From positions 220,692-284,691 of the forward strand of contig NZ_LMOI01000020.1 of the NCBI RefSeq assembly GCF_001423525.1: a stretch of DNA of 64,000 bases, written 5' to 3'. Source of the stretch: Arthrobacter sp. Leaf137 (GTDB taxonomy: Bacteria > Actinomycetota > Actinomycetes > Actinomycetales > Micrococcaceae). Both the position numbers and the translations under genes were made by a program. The notes below the pieces were generated by a model, which ran no database searches, was not told the DNA's origin, and was given only the letters and a program-made list of their open reading frames with translations. Each line of letters begins with the position of its first letter. The first letter of the stretch is position 1. Of the stretch, positions 43,523 to 52,401 are shown in pieces.

Positions 43523-43741
43523 TCAGTGGTGCTCCGGCGCCGAGTCCTTCGCGGCTTCGGATGCGGCCTTGGTGCGTGCGCGCTCCTCGGACTGCTCGCG
43601 GATCATCGCCTGTTCTTCCTCGAAGCGGAGGCGGTCGGCGCGGTCGGCGTCGTCGCCGTCCCAGTCCTGGTTGTCGGCGGTGGGCTTTGGGTTGACGATC
43701 ATCCCCTGGCCATCGTTCTCGGTGCTGCTGCCGGCTGACAT
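43523..43741 (-). CDS. Small charged hypothetical protein
   Basis: A 72-residue acidic/basic protein with a good ribosome site (AAGGGAGCGGG before ATG). It starts MSAGSSTENDGQGMIVNPKP and continues as a probable long helix (DRADRLRFEEEQAMIREQSE and so on), with no hydrophobic stretch. It lies 29 bp downstream of the convergent dagK-like gene stop. I do not recognise a family. Confidence 0.7.
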   Translation of the reverse strand: MSAGSSTENDGQGMIVNPKPTADNQDWDGDDADRADRLRFEEEQAMIREQSEERARTKAASEAAKDSAPEHH

Positions 43742-43806
43742 GACCCGCTCCCTTCGTTAGGGGCCACTCTTCATGTGGATCAGGCCAGCATACGCACAGT
43801 GCAGAA

Positions 43807-43825
43807 CCCGGGGAAGTACCCCGGG
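43807..43825. terminator. Hairpin downstream of pheA
   Basis: Arms cccgggg (43807-43813) and ccccggg (43819-43825) with loop aagta lie 11 bp after the pheA stop on the minus strand. Confidence 0.6.
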
Positions 43826-43835
43826 CGGCATTTAC

Positions 43836-44816
43836 CTACGCTGTGGGCGAAGGCCCGGAACCGCTTTCCACCTGCAATGATTCCGTGTCCAGAATGGATT
43901 CCACCCAGCTCCGGGCAGCAGCAAAGGCAGGGTCGGAAGTGTGCGCCTGGACTTCGATTGGCTGCCGGTCAGCCCGTGGGTAGGAACCGAGGAAGCGTGT
44001 TGCGGGACTGATTCGGTGAAGCCCGGCCAGTGCATCAGCCACCCTCGCATCGCCCACGTGTCCGTCAGCGTCGATGCTGAAGAAGTAGTGCCCCAAGTAC
44101 TGGCCGGTGGGCCTCGATTCGATCCGGCTCAGGTTCACGCCGCGGTTGGCGAACTGGTCCAGGATCTCCATCAGGGCGCCGGGACGGTCCTCGGGCAGCG
44201 GGACCGCCACCGTGGTCTTGTCTGAGCCCGTGCGTTCCGGAAGCTTCCCGGGACGGCTCACCAGCACGAAGCGGGTGACTGCGCCCGGGTTGTCGCCAAT
44301 GTTCTCCGCCAGGACAGGAAGGCCGGGCTGCTCCTGGGCAACCAGCGGCGCGCAGATGGCGGCGTCGTAATGGCAGTCCGGCTCCAGCAGGCCCATCGCG
44401 GCAGCAGCCGTCGAGGATCCGGGAACGTATTCTGCCCCTGGAATATGCTGATCCATCCAGAGCCGGCACTGCGCCCACGCATGGCCGTGGGTGGAGATCC
44501 GCCGGACATCGCCGAGGCGCGTGCCGGGCCGGGACACCAGGACAAAGCTGATGGGCACCAGCACTTCCCGGACGATCCGCAGCTCCTGGCCGCCCGCGAT
44601 CGCGTCCAGGGTGGCGGTGACTCCGCCCTCTACGGAATTCTCGATGGGCACCATGGCGGCGTCGGCGGATCCTTCCCGGACGGCATCCAGCGCAGCGTTC
44701 ACGTTGGATGCCGGCACCCGGACGGAGTCGCCCGCACCCGGCACCTGCATCAGCGCCGCTTCGGTGAAGGTCCCTTCGGGGCCGAGGAACGAATAAGTGG
44801 GTACAGGACCAGGCAC
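43836..44816 (-). CDS. pheA: Prephenate dehydratase
   Basis: Converts prephenate to phenylpyruvate in phenylalanine synthesis. The catalytic domain begins TYSFLGPEGTFTEAAL and contains VPIENSVEGGVTATLDAI and STHGHAWAQCR. A C-terminal ACT domain (TTVAVPLPEDRPGALMEIL, then FANRGVNLSRIESRP) senses phenylalanine for feedback control. No chorismate mutase domain is fused, so this is a monofunctional PheA of 326 residues. The GTG start shares its first base with the stop of the rhodanese gene (TAGTG), so translation is coupled to that gene. Confidence 0.96.
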   Translation of the reverse strand: MPGPVPTYSFLGPEGTFTEAALMQVPGAGDSVRVPASNVNAALDAVREGSADAAMVPIENSVEGGVTATLDAIAGGQELRIVREVLVPISFVLVSRPGTRLGDVRRISTHGHAWAQCRLWMDQHIPGAEYVPGSSTAAAAMGLLEPDCHYDAAICAPLVAQEQPGLPVLAENIGDNPGAVTRFVLVSRPGKLPERTGSDKTTVAVPLPEDRPGALMEILDQFANRGVNLSRIESRPTGQYLGHYFFSIDADGHVGDARVADALAGLHRISPATRFLGSYPRADRQPIEVQAHTSDPAFAAARSWVESILDTESLQVESGSGPSPTA

Positions 44817-45142
44817 TAAAGCACCATCGGCTTAAGCCCGTTGTCAGAGACCAGGGGCTTTCCCGACTCCAGCCACTGGTCCATGCCTCCCGAGACATTG
44901 ATCGCCGTATAACCCTGCGCGGTCAGCCACTGCGCGGCACGGAACGAGCGGCCACCGGTCCGGCAGATGACGTAGACGTCCGCGTCCGGGTCGAGCTCGT
45001 CGAGCCGGGCCGGAATCTGGTCCAGGGGGATGTGGCGGGCACCTTCAGCATGGCCCGCAACCCATTCGTAGTCTTCCCGGACGTCCAGGATGACGGCGTC
45101 ATCCGGAACATCGTTGACGGGAACAGAATCGAAGTCGCTCAT
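44816..45142 (-). CDS. Single-domain rhodanese-like protein
   Basis: A 108-residue rhodanese domain: AVILDVREDYEWVAGHAEGARHIP, active-site Cys60 in VYVICRTGGRS, then AINVSGGMDQW. The CRTGGRS loop (CxxxxRS) is the GlpE-like sulfurtransferase type and suggests an active enzyme. ATG start with GAAGGG upstream. It is translationally coupled to pheA downstream, which is unusual company for a sulfurtransferase; no functional link to aromatic amino acids is evident. Confidence 0.92.
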   Translation of the reverse strand: MSDFDSVPVNDVPDDAVILDVREDYEWVAGHAEGARHIPLDQIPARLDELDPDADVYVICRTGGRSFRAAQWLTAQGYTAINVSGGMDQWLESGKPLVSDNGLKPMVL

Positions 45143-45252
45143 GGGGAATCCCTTCGTGGCAGATCGAAAGTCAGCTTCAAGCCTAGTGCTTTCACCCGGC
45201 CGGGGTACCCGGGGCCGGGCACGTTACGCTTCTGGGAGACCCAGGAGGACCA

Positions 45253-46662
45253 GTGCCCGAAGAGCTTCACAGCCTCACCGCCGTAGAGTTGCGGGATGTG
45301 CTGCGCTGCGGCCAGGTCTCGGCCGTGGAAGCCGCCCAACATTTCCTGGCCCGGATCGGGCAGCGCAACCCGCTGCTGGGCGCCTTCATCACCGTGACGG
45401 CGGAGCAGGCCATCGAACAGGCCCGCACGGCGGATGCCTGCCATGCCCGTTCCCGCGCCGGGGACCTGCCGCTGCTGCACGGGATGCCGCTGGCCTTCAA
45501 GGACCTGACCGACGTTGCCGGGGTGGTCACCACCCACGGCAGCGCCGCACTTGACCACAAGCCAGCACCCGCAGATGCACCCCTGGTTGCGCAGCTCAGG
45601 GCGGCCGGCGCCATCTCCCTGGGAAAGACTCAGGTGCCCGAATTCGGCCTGACGGCCTACTCCGAAAACCGCGTCGCACCGCCGTCGCGCAATCCCCATG
45701 CCCCCAGCAGGAGCTCCGGAGGCTCTTCCGGCGGCAGTGCTGCCGCCGTGGCCGCGGGGCTGGTCCCGTTCGCTCCGGGGTCTGACGGGGGCGGTTCCGT
45801 CCGGATTCCGGCGGCGGCCTGCGGCCTGGTGGGCCTGAAGCCTGGCCGCGGCGCGGTGCCCAGCGGGGAAAGCCAGGGCGATCCGGCCCGGCTGGTGGTC
45901 GCGGGACCGCTGGCCAGGACTGCCGCCGACGCCGCCCTGATGATGGACGCGCTGGTTCCGGATGCCGGCTACCTGGCCGCCCTGGAGCGGGAGCCGCAGA
46001 AGCTGCGCATTGGCGTCACGCTGGACAGCCCGTGGTCGGCAACCTTCCCCTTCACTCCTGACCAGGAAGCCCTGGACGCCCTGGCGGCGGGCGGGCGGCT
46101 CCTGGAACACGCGGGCCATACGCTCGGCGAAGCGGCCGTCCGCTACGACAACAGGTACCCCGATGCATTCACCACGGCCTGGACTGCCGGGGTAGGCAGC
46201 GCCCGCATCAGCCCGCACCGCGAAGCACTCCTCGCGCCGCTGACCCGTACCTTCCGCCGTCGGGCACAGCAGCGGAGCCCCGCCAAGCTGGCCGAGGCCC
46301 TGGCCTTCCTGCGGCAGTTCCAGCACGACACCGTGTCGCAGTTCGCCGAATGGGACCTCATGCTGATGCCTGCCCTGGCGCAGACGCCCCGGCCGGTGGG
46401 CTGGTTTACCGGGACGGGCCACGGCGGCGAGCGCTGGCCGTCGGCGCAGTGGCCGGGGGACGCCGACGGCGACTACCGGAAGCAGTGCGAATTCGCGCCC
46501 TGGTCCTCGATGGTCAACGTGTGCGGACTGCCTGCCATCAGCCTCCCGGTCCATTGGACGGGCGGGGCGCCGGGCCAGGGGTTGCCGATGGGAATCCAGC
46601 TGGTAGGGCCCATGGGGTCGGAACAGCTGCTGCTGCAGGTGGGGCACCAGCTGGGCCTGTAA
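45253..46662 (+). CDS. Amidase (amidase signature family)
   Basis: A 469-residue amidase-signature hydrolase. The Ser-cisSer-Lys triad is visible: Lys83 in GMPLAFKDLTDVAG, the Gly/Ser-rich loop SRSSGGSSGGSAAAVAAG (about 152-168), and the nucleophile Ser182 in SDGGGSVRIPAAACG. It cleaves a small amide; the narrow substrate is unknown, and absence of gatB/gatC nearby argues against GatA. GTG start with AGGAGG at ideal spacing. It is divergent from the rhodanese-pheA pair. Confidence 0.94.
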   Translation: MPEELHSLTAVELRDVLRCGQVSAVEAAQHFLARIGQRNPLLGAFITVTAEQAIEQARTADACHARSRAGDLPLLHGMPLAFKDLTDVAGVVTTHGSAALDHKPAPADAPLVAQLRAAGAISLGKTQVPEFGLTAYSENRVAPPSRNPHAPSRSSGGSSGGSAAAVAAGLVPFAPGSDGGGSVRIPAAACGLVGLKPGRGAVPSGESQGDPARLVVAGPLARTAADAALMMDALVPDAGYLAALEREPQKLRIGVTLDSPWSATFPFTPDQEALDALAAGGRLLEHAGHTLGEAAVRYDNRYPDAFTTAWTAGVGSARISPHREALLAPLTRTFRRRAQQRSPAKLAEALAFLRQFQHDTVSQFAEWDLMLMPALAQTPRPVGWFTGTGHGGERWPSAQWPGDADGDYRKQCEFAPWSSMVNVCGLPAISLPVHWTGGAPGQGLPMGIQLVGPMGSEQLLLQVGHQLGL

Positions 46663-46687
46663 CGGTGCCCGTCCTGTTGATCTGCTC

Positions 46688-46720
46688 CTAACGCACCCTT
46701 AACCCGCACGTAACCCGGCG
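46688..46720. promoter_or_regulatory. Three 11-bp direct repeats, response-regulator-like site
   Basis: Three consecutive 11-mers, ctaacgcaccc (46688-46698), ttaacccgcac (46699-46709) and gtaacccggcg (46710-46720), share TAAC followed by S and C at the same phase. An 11-bp period of tandem repeats is the hallmark of OmpR/PhoB-family sites such as PHO boxes. It lies 60 bp before the next gene, where it could control transcription. Confidence 0.5.
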
Positions 46721-46780
46721 GGAGCAGACTGGAAAGGCGTCACGTCCATCCAGCCACCGCTCGACGGGGAGTTGCCCACT

Positions 46781-47011
46781 ATGAACGCCGAATACCCCAC
46801 CACCACGGATGCCGGCATTTCCGGGCAAGTGGACGAAACCCGGCCCGACCTGAGTAACTCCAACGTCCGCGAGGACCTGGCGCTCACCGGCCGCTGCGCC
46901 CTGGTCCATCTGCCCTCCGGCAGGACCTGCCTCCTGCCCCTCCGCCACCCGGGACCGTGCGATTTCCACGGGCCCGGGGAGGCAGCAGACGTGGTCTCCG
47001 CCAGCCACTAG
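46781..47011 (+). CDS. Small Cys/His-containing hypothetical protein
   Basis: A 76-residue protein. ATG is preceded by GGGGAG. The N-terminal half is acidic and polar; the C-terminal half has the pattern RCALVHLPSGRTCLLPLRHP, then GPCDFHG. Three cysteines and three histidines in 28 residues suggest metal binding, and I recall similar short motifs in other actinobacterial small proteins. No function known. The 11-bp direct repeats lie just upstream. Confidence 0.65.
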   Translation: MNAEYPTTTDAGISGQVDETRPDLSNSNVREDLALTGRCALVHLPSGRTCLLPLRHPGPCDFHGPGEAADVVSASH

Positions 47012-47119
47012 CCTCCCCGTGCAGTGGCGCCGCCCGGGCCACGATCCATTCCGTCCGGGTGTCGACTCCCGGGCTTTTCGGGAGGACGATTAAAGCGCAG
47101 CCACTGAAGGAGGTCTGTG

Positions 47120-47323
47120 ATGTGCTACGGATACAACAAGGATTTCGGGCGGAGCGACAAGAAGGACACCAGCCGCAAGCCTGAAGCCAAGCAGGAAACT
47201 CCGGTAGGAACTCCGGAACCGCGGGTCAAGGCACAGGACTACACGTTCTGGGCTTTCCCCAGTTGGCGCAGGTCGCCAACGCCCCGCACCCCCTCCGCAG
47301 AGCGGAGCGGGGAGCGGGTCTGA
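47120..47323 (+). CDS. Small basic hypothetical protein
   Basis: A 67-residue protein starting MCYGYNKDFGRSDKKD, with a very strong ribosome site (AAGGAGG, 6 nt spacing). It is highly charged, then has one aromatic patch (DYTFWAFPSWRRSP) and an Arg/Ser tail. No membrane segment and no recognised family. The ribosome site and a following hairpin support expression. Confidence 0.6.
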   Translation: MCYGYNKDFGRSDKKDTSRKPEAKQETPVGTPEPRVKAQDYTFWAFPSWRRSPTPRTPSAERSGERV

Positions 47324-47334
47324 CGCCGCAGCAT

Positions 47335-47361
47335 CGGGACGGGCCTCCGCGGCCCGTCCCG
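47335..47361. terminator. Hairpin after the small basic protein gene
   Basis: Perfect 11-bp arms cgggacgggcc (47335-47345) and ggcccgtcccg (47351-47361) with a 5-nt loop lie 12 bp after the stop. No T-run follows. Confidence 0.8.
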
Positions 47362-47604
47362 CCCCGTTAACTGGAAAGGTGGATTCGACGGGAGGGGATG
47401 GCCGGCCCAGGGCTCGTAGACGGGCCCGGACGGCACGGGGTGGCGCTCGACCTTGCCGGCGGATGAAGCGGTTGAGTTGACGGCAGCGGAACGCATCCAC
47501 GCTGAGCGCCTCGCCGGCGCCTGAAGCGATATCTGTTGTGCTGTGGTGAATTCCGCGGCTAGGGTTGGGTCATAAGCATGCTTACCATCAGGAAGGGGAC
47601 GAAC

Positions 47605-48045
47605 ATGAGCGCCGGACAGACCACGCCAGAATCCAACGGGCGGCAGGAGCCAGGGGCCGGAACGTCCTCCTCCGGCCTCCGAGGCGGTGCCGACAGCACC
47701 GCCCCCTACAGCAATGCGCCCTCATACTCCCCGGATACACCCGCGGCCGGCAGCGACACCGCGCCCACCAGCGGGCCAGCCCAGCGCCAAGTCACCCGGA
47801 CCGGTGTTATCTGGGCGGCCGTGGTGGCCGCACTGGTCCTGCTGATCCTGCTGATCATCTTCATCCTGCAGAATCAGGAGCAGGCCCTGGTGAAGTTCCT
47901 GGGGCTGGAGGGCTCCGTCCCGCTGGGCATGGCCCTGTTCATCGCCAGCGTGACCGGCGGAGTCCTGGTGGCCGCGGCCGGCGGCGCCCGGATCCTGCAG
48001 CTCCGGGCCAGCGCACACCGCTCCCGGACGCGGCAACGCCGGTAA
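47605..48045 (+). CDS. LapA domain membrane protein
   Basis: A 146-residue protein with a Ser/Pro/Ala/Thr-rich, probably disordered N-terminus of about 70 residues and a LapA-type pair of membrane helices: VIWAAVVAALVLLILLIIFI, then LQNQEQALVKFLGLEGSVPL, then ALFIASVTGGVLVAAAGG with a basic end. The LapA fold is linked to envelope or lipopolysaccharide assembly in Gram-negatives; its role in actinobacteria is unknown. ATG at 47605 has GGAAGGGGA upstream. The preceding about 240 bp hold no supported gene. Confidence 0.85.
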   Translation: MSAGQTTPESNGRQEPGAGTSSSGLRGGADSTAPYSNAPSYSPDTPAAGSDTAPTSGPAQRQVTRTGVIWAAVVAALVLLILLIIFILQNQEQALVKFLGLEGSVPLGMALFIASVTGGVLVAAAGGARILQLRASAHRSRTRQRR

Positions 48046-48153
48046 AGCAGCACCAGTAGAGCAATGCCGGCACCGCACCGCGCCGCATGTGCAGCATCCC
48101 CCGTGAGGCAACGCCGCTAAGGCAGCCGCCACCCAAGCAGCCCCGGAAACGTT

Positions 48154-48181
48154 GCGGCGGGCACCATTAGGTGCCCGCCGC
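48154..48181. terminator. Bidirectional hairpin between lapA and the carboxyltransferase gene
   Basis: Perfect 12-bp arms gcggcgggcacc (48154-48165) and ggtgcccgccgc (48170-48181) with the tetraloop atta lie between two convergent genes. Confidence 0.85.
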
Positions 48182-48190
48182 CGTCGGGGC

Positions 48191-49708
48191 CTAACCTCCG
48201 AGGTTCCGGAACTTCCTTGCCCGCGAGGCCACCAGCTGGGATACCGGCACCGCGGCAACCGACGCGAGCTCGTACTCAATGGCATGCGCCATCCGTGCGC
48301 AGAATTCGCGCGGTTCGAGGGACGCGTCGTTTCGCTCATCCACAATGTGGTCCACCAGCCCGTTGGCGTACAGGGACGCCACATTGACGCCCTGAGCCTG
48401 CGCCATCGCGGGGGCGAAATCGGTGGTGCGGTGGACAATCGCACTCGCGCCCTCGGGCGGCAGCGGCGACAGCCAGCTGTGTTGCGCCGCGATGGTCCGG
48501 TCCGCCGGCAGCAGGGCCAGCGCCCCTCCCCCGGCGCCCTGGCCCAGCAGGACCGAGACCGACGGCGATTCGAGCCCGATCAGTTCGTGCAGCGAGCGGG
48601 CGATTTCCCCGGCCAGGCCGCCTTCCTCAGCTTCCTGGGAGAGGGCCGCGCCGGCGGTGTCGATAACCGTGAGCAGCGGCAGCCGCAGTTCCTCCGCCAG
48701 CTTGGCGCCGCGCCTCGCCTCGCGCAACGAGCCCGGGCCCATCCCGGCGGCGTCCTTCCGCAACGGGCGGGCGTGGCCCAGCACGATGCAGGACTGGGTG
48801 CCGAACCGGGCCAGGGCCAGCAGCAGCCCGGGGTCCTTTTCGCCCTGGCCGGTGCCGTTGAGCGGGAGGGCGTCGCTGGCACCGTATTTGAGGAGCTGGC
48901 GGAGATCGGGCCGGCGCGGCTGGCGGGAGATTCCGATGGAAGTCCAGGCGTCCACCTCGGCGGGCCGGACGGCCAGCGTGGCCGGGGCATCAGGCCAGGC
49001 AGCGGAGCCGGAAGCCCGCCGGGGCATCAGGATATCCAGCGCCCTGCCCACCAGCTCGGCGAGCTTGCCGGGTTCCACCACACCGTCGATCAGGCCCTTG
49101 CTGAACAGGTTCTCGGCCACCTGGACGTTCTCCGGGAAGGCTTCGCCGTGCAGGGCCTCGTAGACACGCGGGCCCAGGAACCCGAGCAAGGAGCCCGGCT
49201 CGGCCACGTTGATGTGCCCCAGGGATCCCCAGGAGGCCATGACGCCACCGGTGGTGGGGTGGCGCAGGTAGACCAGGTACGGGAGGCCCGCCTGCCGGTG
49301 CGCCCGGACGGCCGCGGTGATCTTGACCATGGACAGGAACGCGAGGGTTCCCTCCTGCATGCGGGTACCACCCGAGGCGGTACCGGCAAGCAGCGGCAGG
49401 CCTTCCGCCGTGGCGCGTTCCACCGCGGCCACGATCCGTTCGGCAGCGGCGTGGCCGATCGAGCCGGCCAGGAAGGAAAATTCGCTCACGATCAACGCCA
49501 CGCGGCGGCCGCGGATCAGACCGGCGCCGGTCAGCACGGATTCGTCAGTGCCGCTGCGTGCCCGCGCCCTGGCGAGATCGGCAGCGTATTCTCCGGTCAG
49601 TGCCGGCTGTTGCGGTTCGGTATCCCAGGAAGTGAACGAACCGTCGTCCACCACGGCGTCCAGCAGTTCGGCGGCGCTGAGGTGGCGCACCTTTTCCGAC
49701 GTCGGCAT
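48191..49708 (-). CDS. Fused acyl-CoA carboxyltransferase (AccD-AccA-like)
   Basis: A 505-residue biotin-dependent carboxyltransferase with both halves in one chain. The first half is AccD-like (ERATAEGLPLLAGTASGGTR, VYLRHPTTGGVMASWGSLGH, AEPGSLLGFLGPRVYEALHG) but lacks the AccD zinc finger. The second is AccA-like (SREARRGAKLAEELRLPLLTVIDTAG is its core, then LLGQGAGGGALALLPADRTI). No biotin carrier or biotin carboxylase gene is nearby. ATG at 49708 is chosen over 49732 for its GGCGGA site. It is next to a CoA-transferase and a MatC carrier, so it may act on a malonyl- or methylmalonyl-type CoA ester. Confidence 0.88.
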   Translation of the reverse strand: MPTSEKVRHLSAAELLDAVVDDGSFTSWDTEPQQPALTGEYAADLARARARSGTDESVLTGAGLIRGRRVALIVSEFSFLAGSIGHAAAERIVAAVERATAEGLPLLAGTASGGTRMQEGTLAFLSMVKITAAVRAHRQAGLPYLVYLRHPTTGGVMASWGSLGHINVAEPGSLLGFLGPRVYEALHGEAFPENVQVAENLFSKGLIDGVVEPGKLAELVGRALDILMPRRASGSAAWPDAPATLAVRPAEVDAWTSIGISRQPRRPDLRQLLKYGASDALPLNGTGQGEKDPGLLLALARFGTQSCIVLGHARPLRKDAAGMGPGSLREARRGAKLAEELRLPLLTVIDTAGAALSQEAEEGGLAGEIARSLHELIGLESPSVSVLLGQGAGGGALALLPADRTIAAQHSWLSPLPPEGASAIVHRTTDFAPAMAQAQGVNVASLYANGLVDHIVDERNDASLEPREFCARMAHAIEYELASVAAVPVSQLVASRARKFRNLGG

Positions 49709-49709
49709 G

Positions 49710-50936
49710 CTATTCCGCCCTAACCGGCGCATCAGCGGCGGCGACGGGAACCAGCCCCAGCCACTCCCTGATGGATCCGCCGTCGGCGTCCAGGAGAGGC
49801 GGAGCAGCGTGGCCCGTCACGGTCGTCTCCGCGGTGTCGCCCGGGGCGAAGAACCGCAGCGGCGGACCGGGGAGGCTGACTGTGCCGAGCAGCGGATGCT
49901 CCACATCCACCACCAGGCCCTGCGAGGCCACCTGATCCCAGGCGTACACCTCGTCCAGCGAGCGGACCTTCCCTGCCGGGATCCCGGCGTCGTTCAGCTT
50001 CTCCAGCAGTTCCGCCGCGCCGTACTCCGCGAAGGCGCGTTCGACGGCGGCAATCACCTCCTGGCGGTTCCGCACCCTCTCGGCGTTGCTGGCAAAGCCG
50101 GGCGCGGCGGGGTCCAGGCCGAAGGCGGCAGCGAAGGAAGCCCACAGCTTCTCGCTGCCCACGCTGATCTGGACGCTGCCGTCCTTGCAGTTGAACAGGC
50201 CGTAGGGCGCGATGGACGGGTGGTGGTTGCCCTGCGCCTGCGGGACTTCACCAGCCACGGTGGCGCGGGTGCCCTGGAAGGCGTGGACCCCGATGAGGGA
50301 AGCAAGCAGGGAGGTGCGGACCACCTTGCCCTGGCCGGTGCGCTCACGCTCAACCAATGCGGCCAGAACGCCGGTGGCGCCGTTCATGCCTGCCAGCAGG
50401 TCGGCAATCGGCACTCCCACGCGCTGCGGATCGTCCGGACCCGACCCCGTGAGGGACATCAGCCCTGCCTCGCCCTGGAGGATCTGGTCGTAGCCGCTCC
50501 GCCGGGATTCAGGCCCGTCGTGGCCGAAGCCGGTGATGGAGAGGATGACCAGCCGCGGGTTGAGCGTGTGCATGGCTGCGGTGGAGAAGCCCAGCCGGTC
50601 CATGACGCCGGGCCGGAAGTTCTCAATCACCACGTCCGCCCGTTCCAGCAGTCCGCGGAGCACTGCCTGCCCGTCGCTGCTCTTCAGGTCCAGGCTGATG
50701 GACTCCTTGTTGCGGTTGCAGGACATGAAGTAGGTGGACTGCAGGTCATCCTCGGGGCCCACGAAGGGCGGGCCCCAGCCGCGGGTGTCGTCGCCGGTTC
50801 CGGGGTTCTCCACCTTGATGACACGGGCACCGAGGTCGGCGAGCATCATGCCGGCGTGCGGGCCGGCCAGGGCACGGCTCAGGTCGACGACGGTGTGCCC
50901 GGCCAGGGGGCCTTGCTGACGGTCAGCTGCATTCAT
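49710..50936 (-). CDS. CaiB/BaiF family CoA-transferase (formyl-CoA transferase-like, type III)
   Basis: A 408-residue class III CoA-transferase. Recognisable parts are VVDLSRALAGPHAGMMLADLGARVIKVE, NKESISLDLKSSDGQ, NFRPGVMDRLGF, and RRSGYDQILQGEAGLMSLTG, where Asp150 is the catalytic residue that forms the acyl anhydride. The enzyme moves CoA between organic acids without ATP, which would activate the acid imported by the MatC carrier. It ends 1 bp from the start of the carboxyltransferase gene, so the three minus genes form one operon. Confidence 0.93.
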   Translation of the reverse strand: MNAADRQQGPLAGHTVVDLSRALAGPHAGMMLADLGARVIKVENPGTGDDTRGWGPPFVGPEDDLQSTYFMSCNRNKESISLDLKSSDGQAVLRGLLERADVVIENFRPGVMDRLGFSTAAMHTLNPRLVILSITGFGHDGPESRRSGYDQILQGEAGLMSLTGSGPDDPQRVGVPIADLLAGMNGATGVLAALVERERTGQGKVVRTSLLASLIGVHAFQGTRATVAGEVPQAQGNHHPSIAPYGLFNCKDGSVQISVGSEKLWASFAAAFGLDPAAPGFASNAERVRNRQEVIAAVERAFAEYGAAELLEKLNDAGIPAGKVRSLDEVYAWDQVASQGLVVDVEHPLLGTVSLPGPPLRFFAPGDTAETTVTGHAAPPLLDADGGSIREWLGLVPVAAADAPVRAE

Positions 50937-50999
50937 GTGCTGGTTCCTTTACTGAAGTGCGTGGCGCGGAGCGCTGGCGGCGGGTGGAAATTTTGCTAA

Positions 51000-52367
51000 C
51001 TACAGCCAGCCGGGAACCACCAGCGCCAGCCAGGCGAGGACAGGCCCGGCAGCGATGACGATGCCGCTGTAGCCCAGGATCTGCTTGTAGAACTTGTCCT
51101 TGTCCACGCCCTCGGGCGCGTTGGCCAGGACCAGGGCGCCGTTGGTGGAGAAGGGCGAGACGTCCACGATGGTGGCGGCCACGGCCAGTGCGCAGATGAC
51201 GCCGACGGCGCCGATTTCGCCGGTGGACAGGAAGGGCACGGCAAGCGGGATGAGCGCTGCGAGGATGGCGGTGGAGGACGCGAAGGCCGAAACGATGGCG
51301 CCGATGAAGCAGATGAGGAGCGCTGCCACCAGGGGCATGCCCATGCCGGCCACGCCGTTCGAAACGAATTCGATGGTGCCCGCTTCTTCGAGCACCCCAA
51401 CGAAGGTCAGCATGCCGCAGATCAGCAGCACGGTGGACCAGCTGATCTTGTTGATGGCGCCCTTCTGGGCTGCGGGCGAGACGAGCGCCAGGACGATGGC
51501 GATGGTGATGGACACGAAGCCGACGTCCATCTTGAAGCCCAGGGCGACGACGGCGAGCACCACCAGGCCCGCGATGGTGACCAACTGCGGGATCCGCTGG
51601 GAGCGTTCCCTGGTGGCGGCAACGCCGTCGCCTGCGGGGTCGCGGGGACCGTACATGCCGGAGCCGAAGCCTTTGAAGGCGACGTCCGTGCCGGCCTTGG
51701 CACCCACGCTGACGGACATCCGCGCCTCGGCCGCCTGCTCCACGAAGTGGCCCACGCGGGAGGACAGCAGCGCCCGGCCGCCGAGGACGGCGAAGAGCAC
51801 CACGGCGATGACGATGTTGAAGATCAGGCTGCTCAGGAACAGCGCCGTGGGGCTGAAGGCGAGGTCCGTCTTGGCGATGATGCCGTTGACGGTGACGCCG
51901 TAGACCGCGATGGGCGAGAACCCGCCGGCCTGGGCGCCGTGGATCACCATCATGCCCATCAGCAGCGGACTGATCTTGTACTTGCCGGCGAAGCTGAGGG
52001 CGATGGGGGCAATAATCGCGACCGCGGCCGGGGACAGCGCGCCAACGGCGGTGATGACGGCGGTGATGGCAAACATGACCCAGGGGATGAGGGCAACGCG
52101 GCTGCCCACCAGCCTGACGGCGCCACGGACCAGGAGGTCGATGGTGCCGTTGTTCTGCGCGATGGCGAACAGGTAGGTGACGCCGACAATCGTCAGGAAG
52201 AGGCCACCGGGGAAGTTGGCCAGGATCTCATTCGTGGACATGCCCAGTACCAGGGCGCCCAGCAGGAAGGCGCCCACGAAGGCGAGGGCACCCATGTTGA
52301 GGGGCAGCACGGTGGCTAACAGGAACATCGCCGCCAAGATGATGATCGATAGAACAGGAGCGGACAT
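51000..52367 (-). CDS. MatC-type dicarboxylate carrier (SLC13/IT superfamily)
   Basis: A 455-residue membrane carrier with about 12 hydrophobic helices. The N-terminus matches the MatC dicarboxylate-carrier family (LSIIILAAMFLLATVLPLNMGALAFVGAF, GGLFLTIVGVTYLFAIAQNNGTID, AVGALSPAAVAIIAPIAL). The C-terminal half repeats the topology and ends VVPGWL. Known relatives import malonate or similar C3-C4 dicarboxylates. ATG with GGAGG upstream. It is the first gene of the operon and divergent from the GntR gene. Confidence 0.88.
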   Translation of the reverse strand: MSAPVLSIIILAAMFLLATVLPLNMGALAFVGAFLLGALVLGMSTNEILANFPGGLFLTIVGVTYLFAIAQNNGTIDLLVRGAVRLVGSRVALIPWVMFAITAVITAVGALSPAAVAIIAPIALSFAGKYKISPLLMGMMVIHGAQAGGFSPIAVYGVTVNGIIAKTDLAFSPTALFLSSLIFNIVIAVVLFAVLGGRALLSSRVGHFVEQAAEARMSVSVGAKAGTDVAFKGFGSGMYGPRDPAGDGVAATRERSQRIPQLVTIAGLVVLAVVALGFKMDVGFVSITIAIVLALVSPAAQKGAINKISWSTVLLICGMLTFVGVLEEAGTIEFVSNGVAGMGMPLVAALLICFIGAIVSAFASSTAILAALIPLAVPFLSTGEIGAVGVICALAVAATIVDVSPFSTNGALVLANAPEGVDKDKFYKQILGYSGIVIAAGPVLAWLALVVPGWL

Positions 52368-52401
52368 CGTTGGTCCTCCATTGGGGAAAGAAAAGTGTGA
52401 C

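Noticed and set aside
45139..46647. 502-codon minus-strand frame antisense to the amidase
   Set aside because: The amidase has its full catalytic triad; the minus frame is Arg/Gly/Pro-rich with no fold-like segments.
47239..47496. 85-codon minus-strand frame in the gap before lapA
   Set aside because: No good ribosome site, it runs through the hairpin and antisense to a better-supported small gene; no family resemblance.
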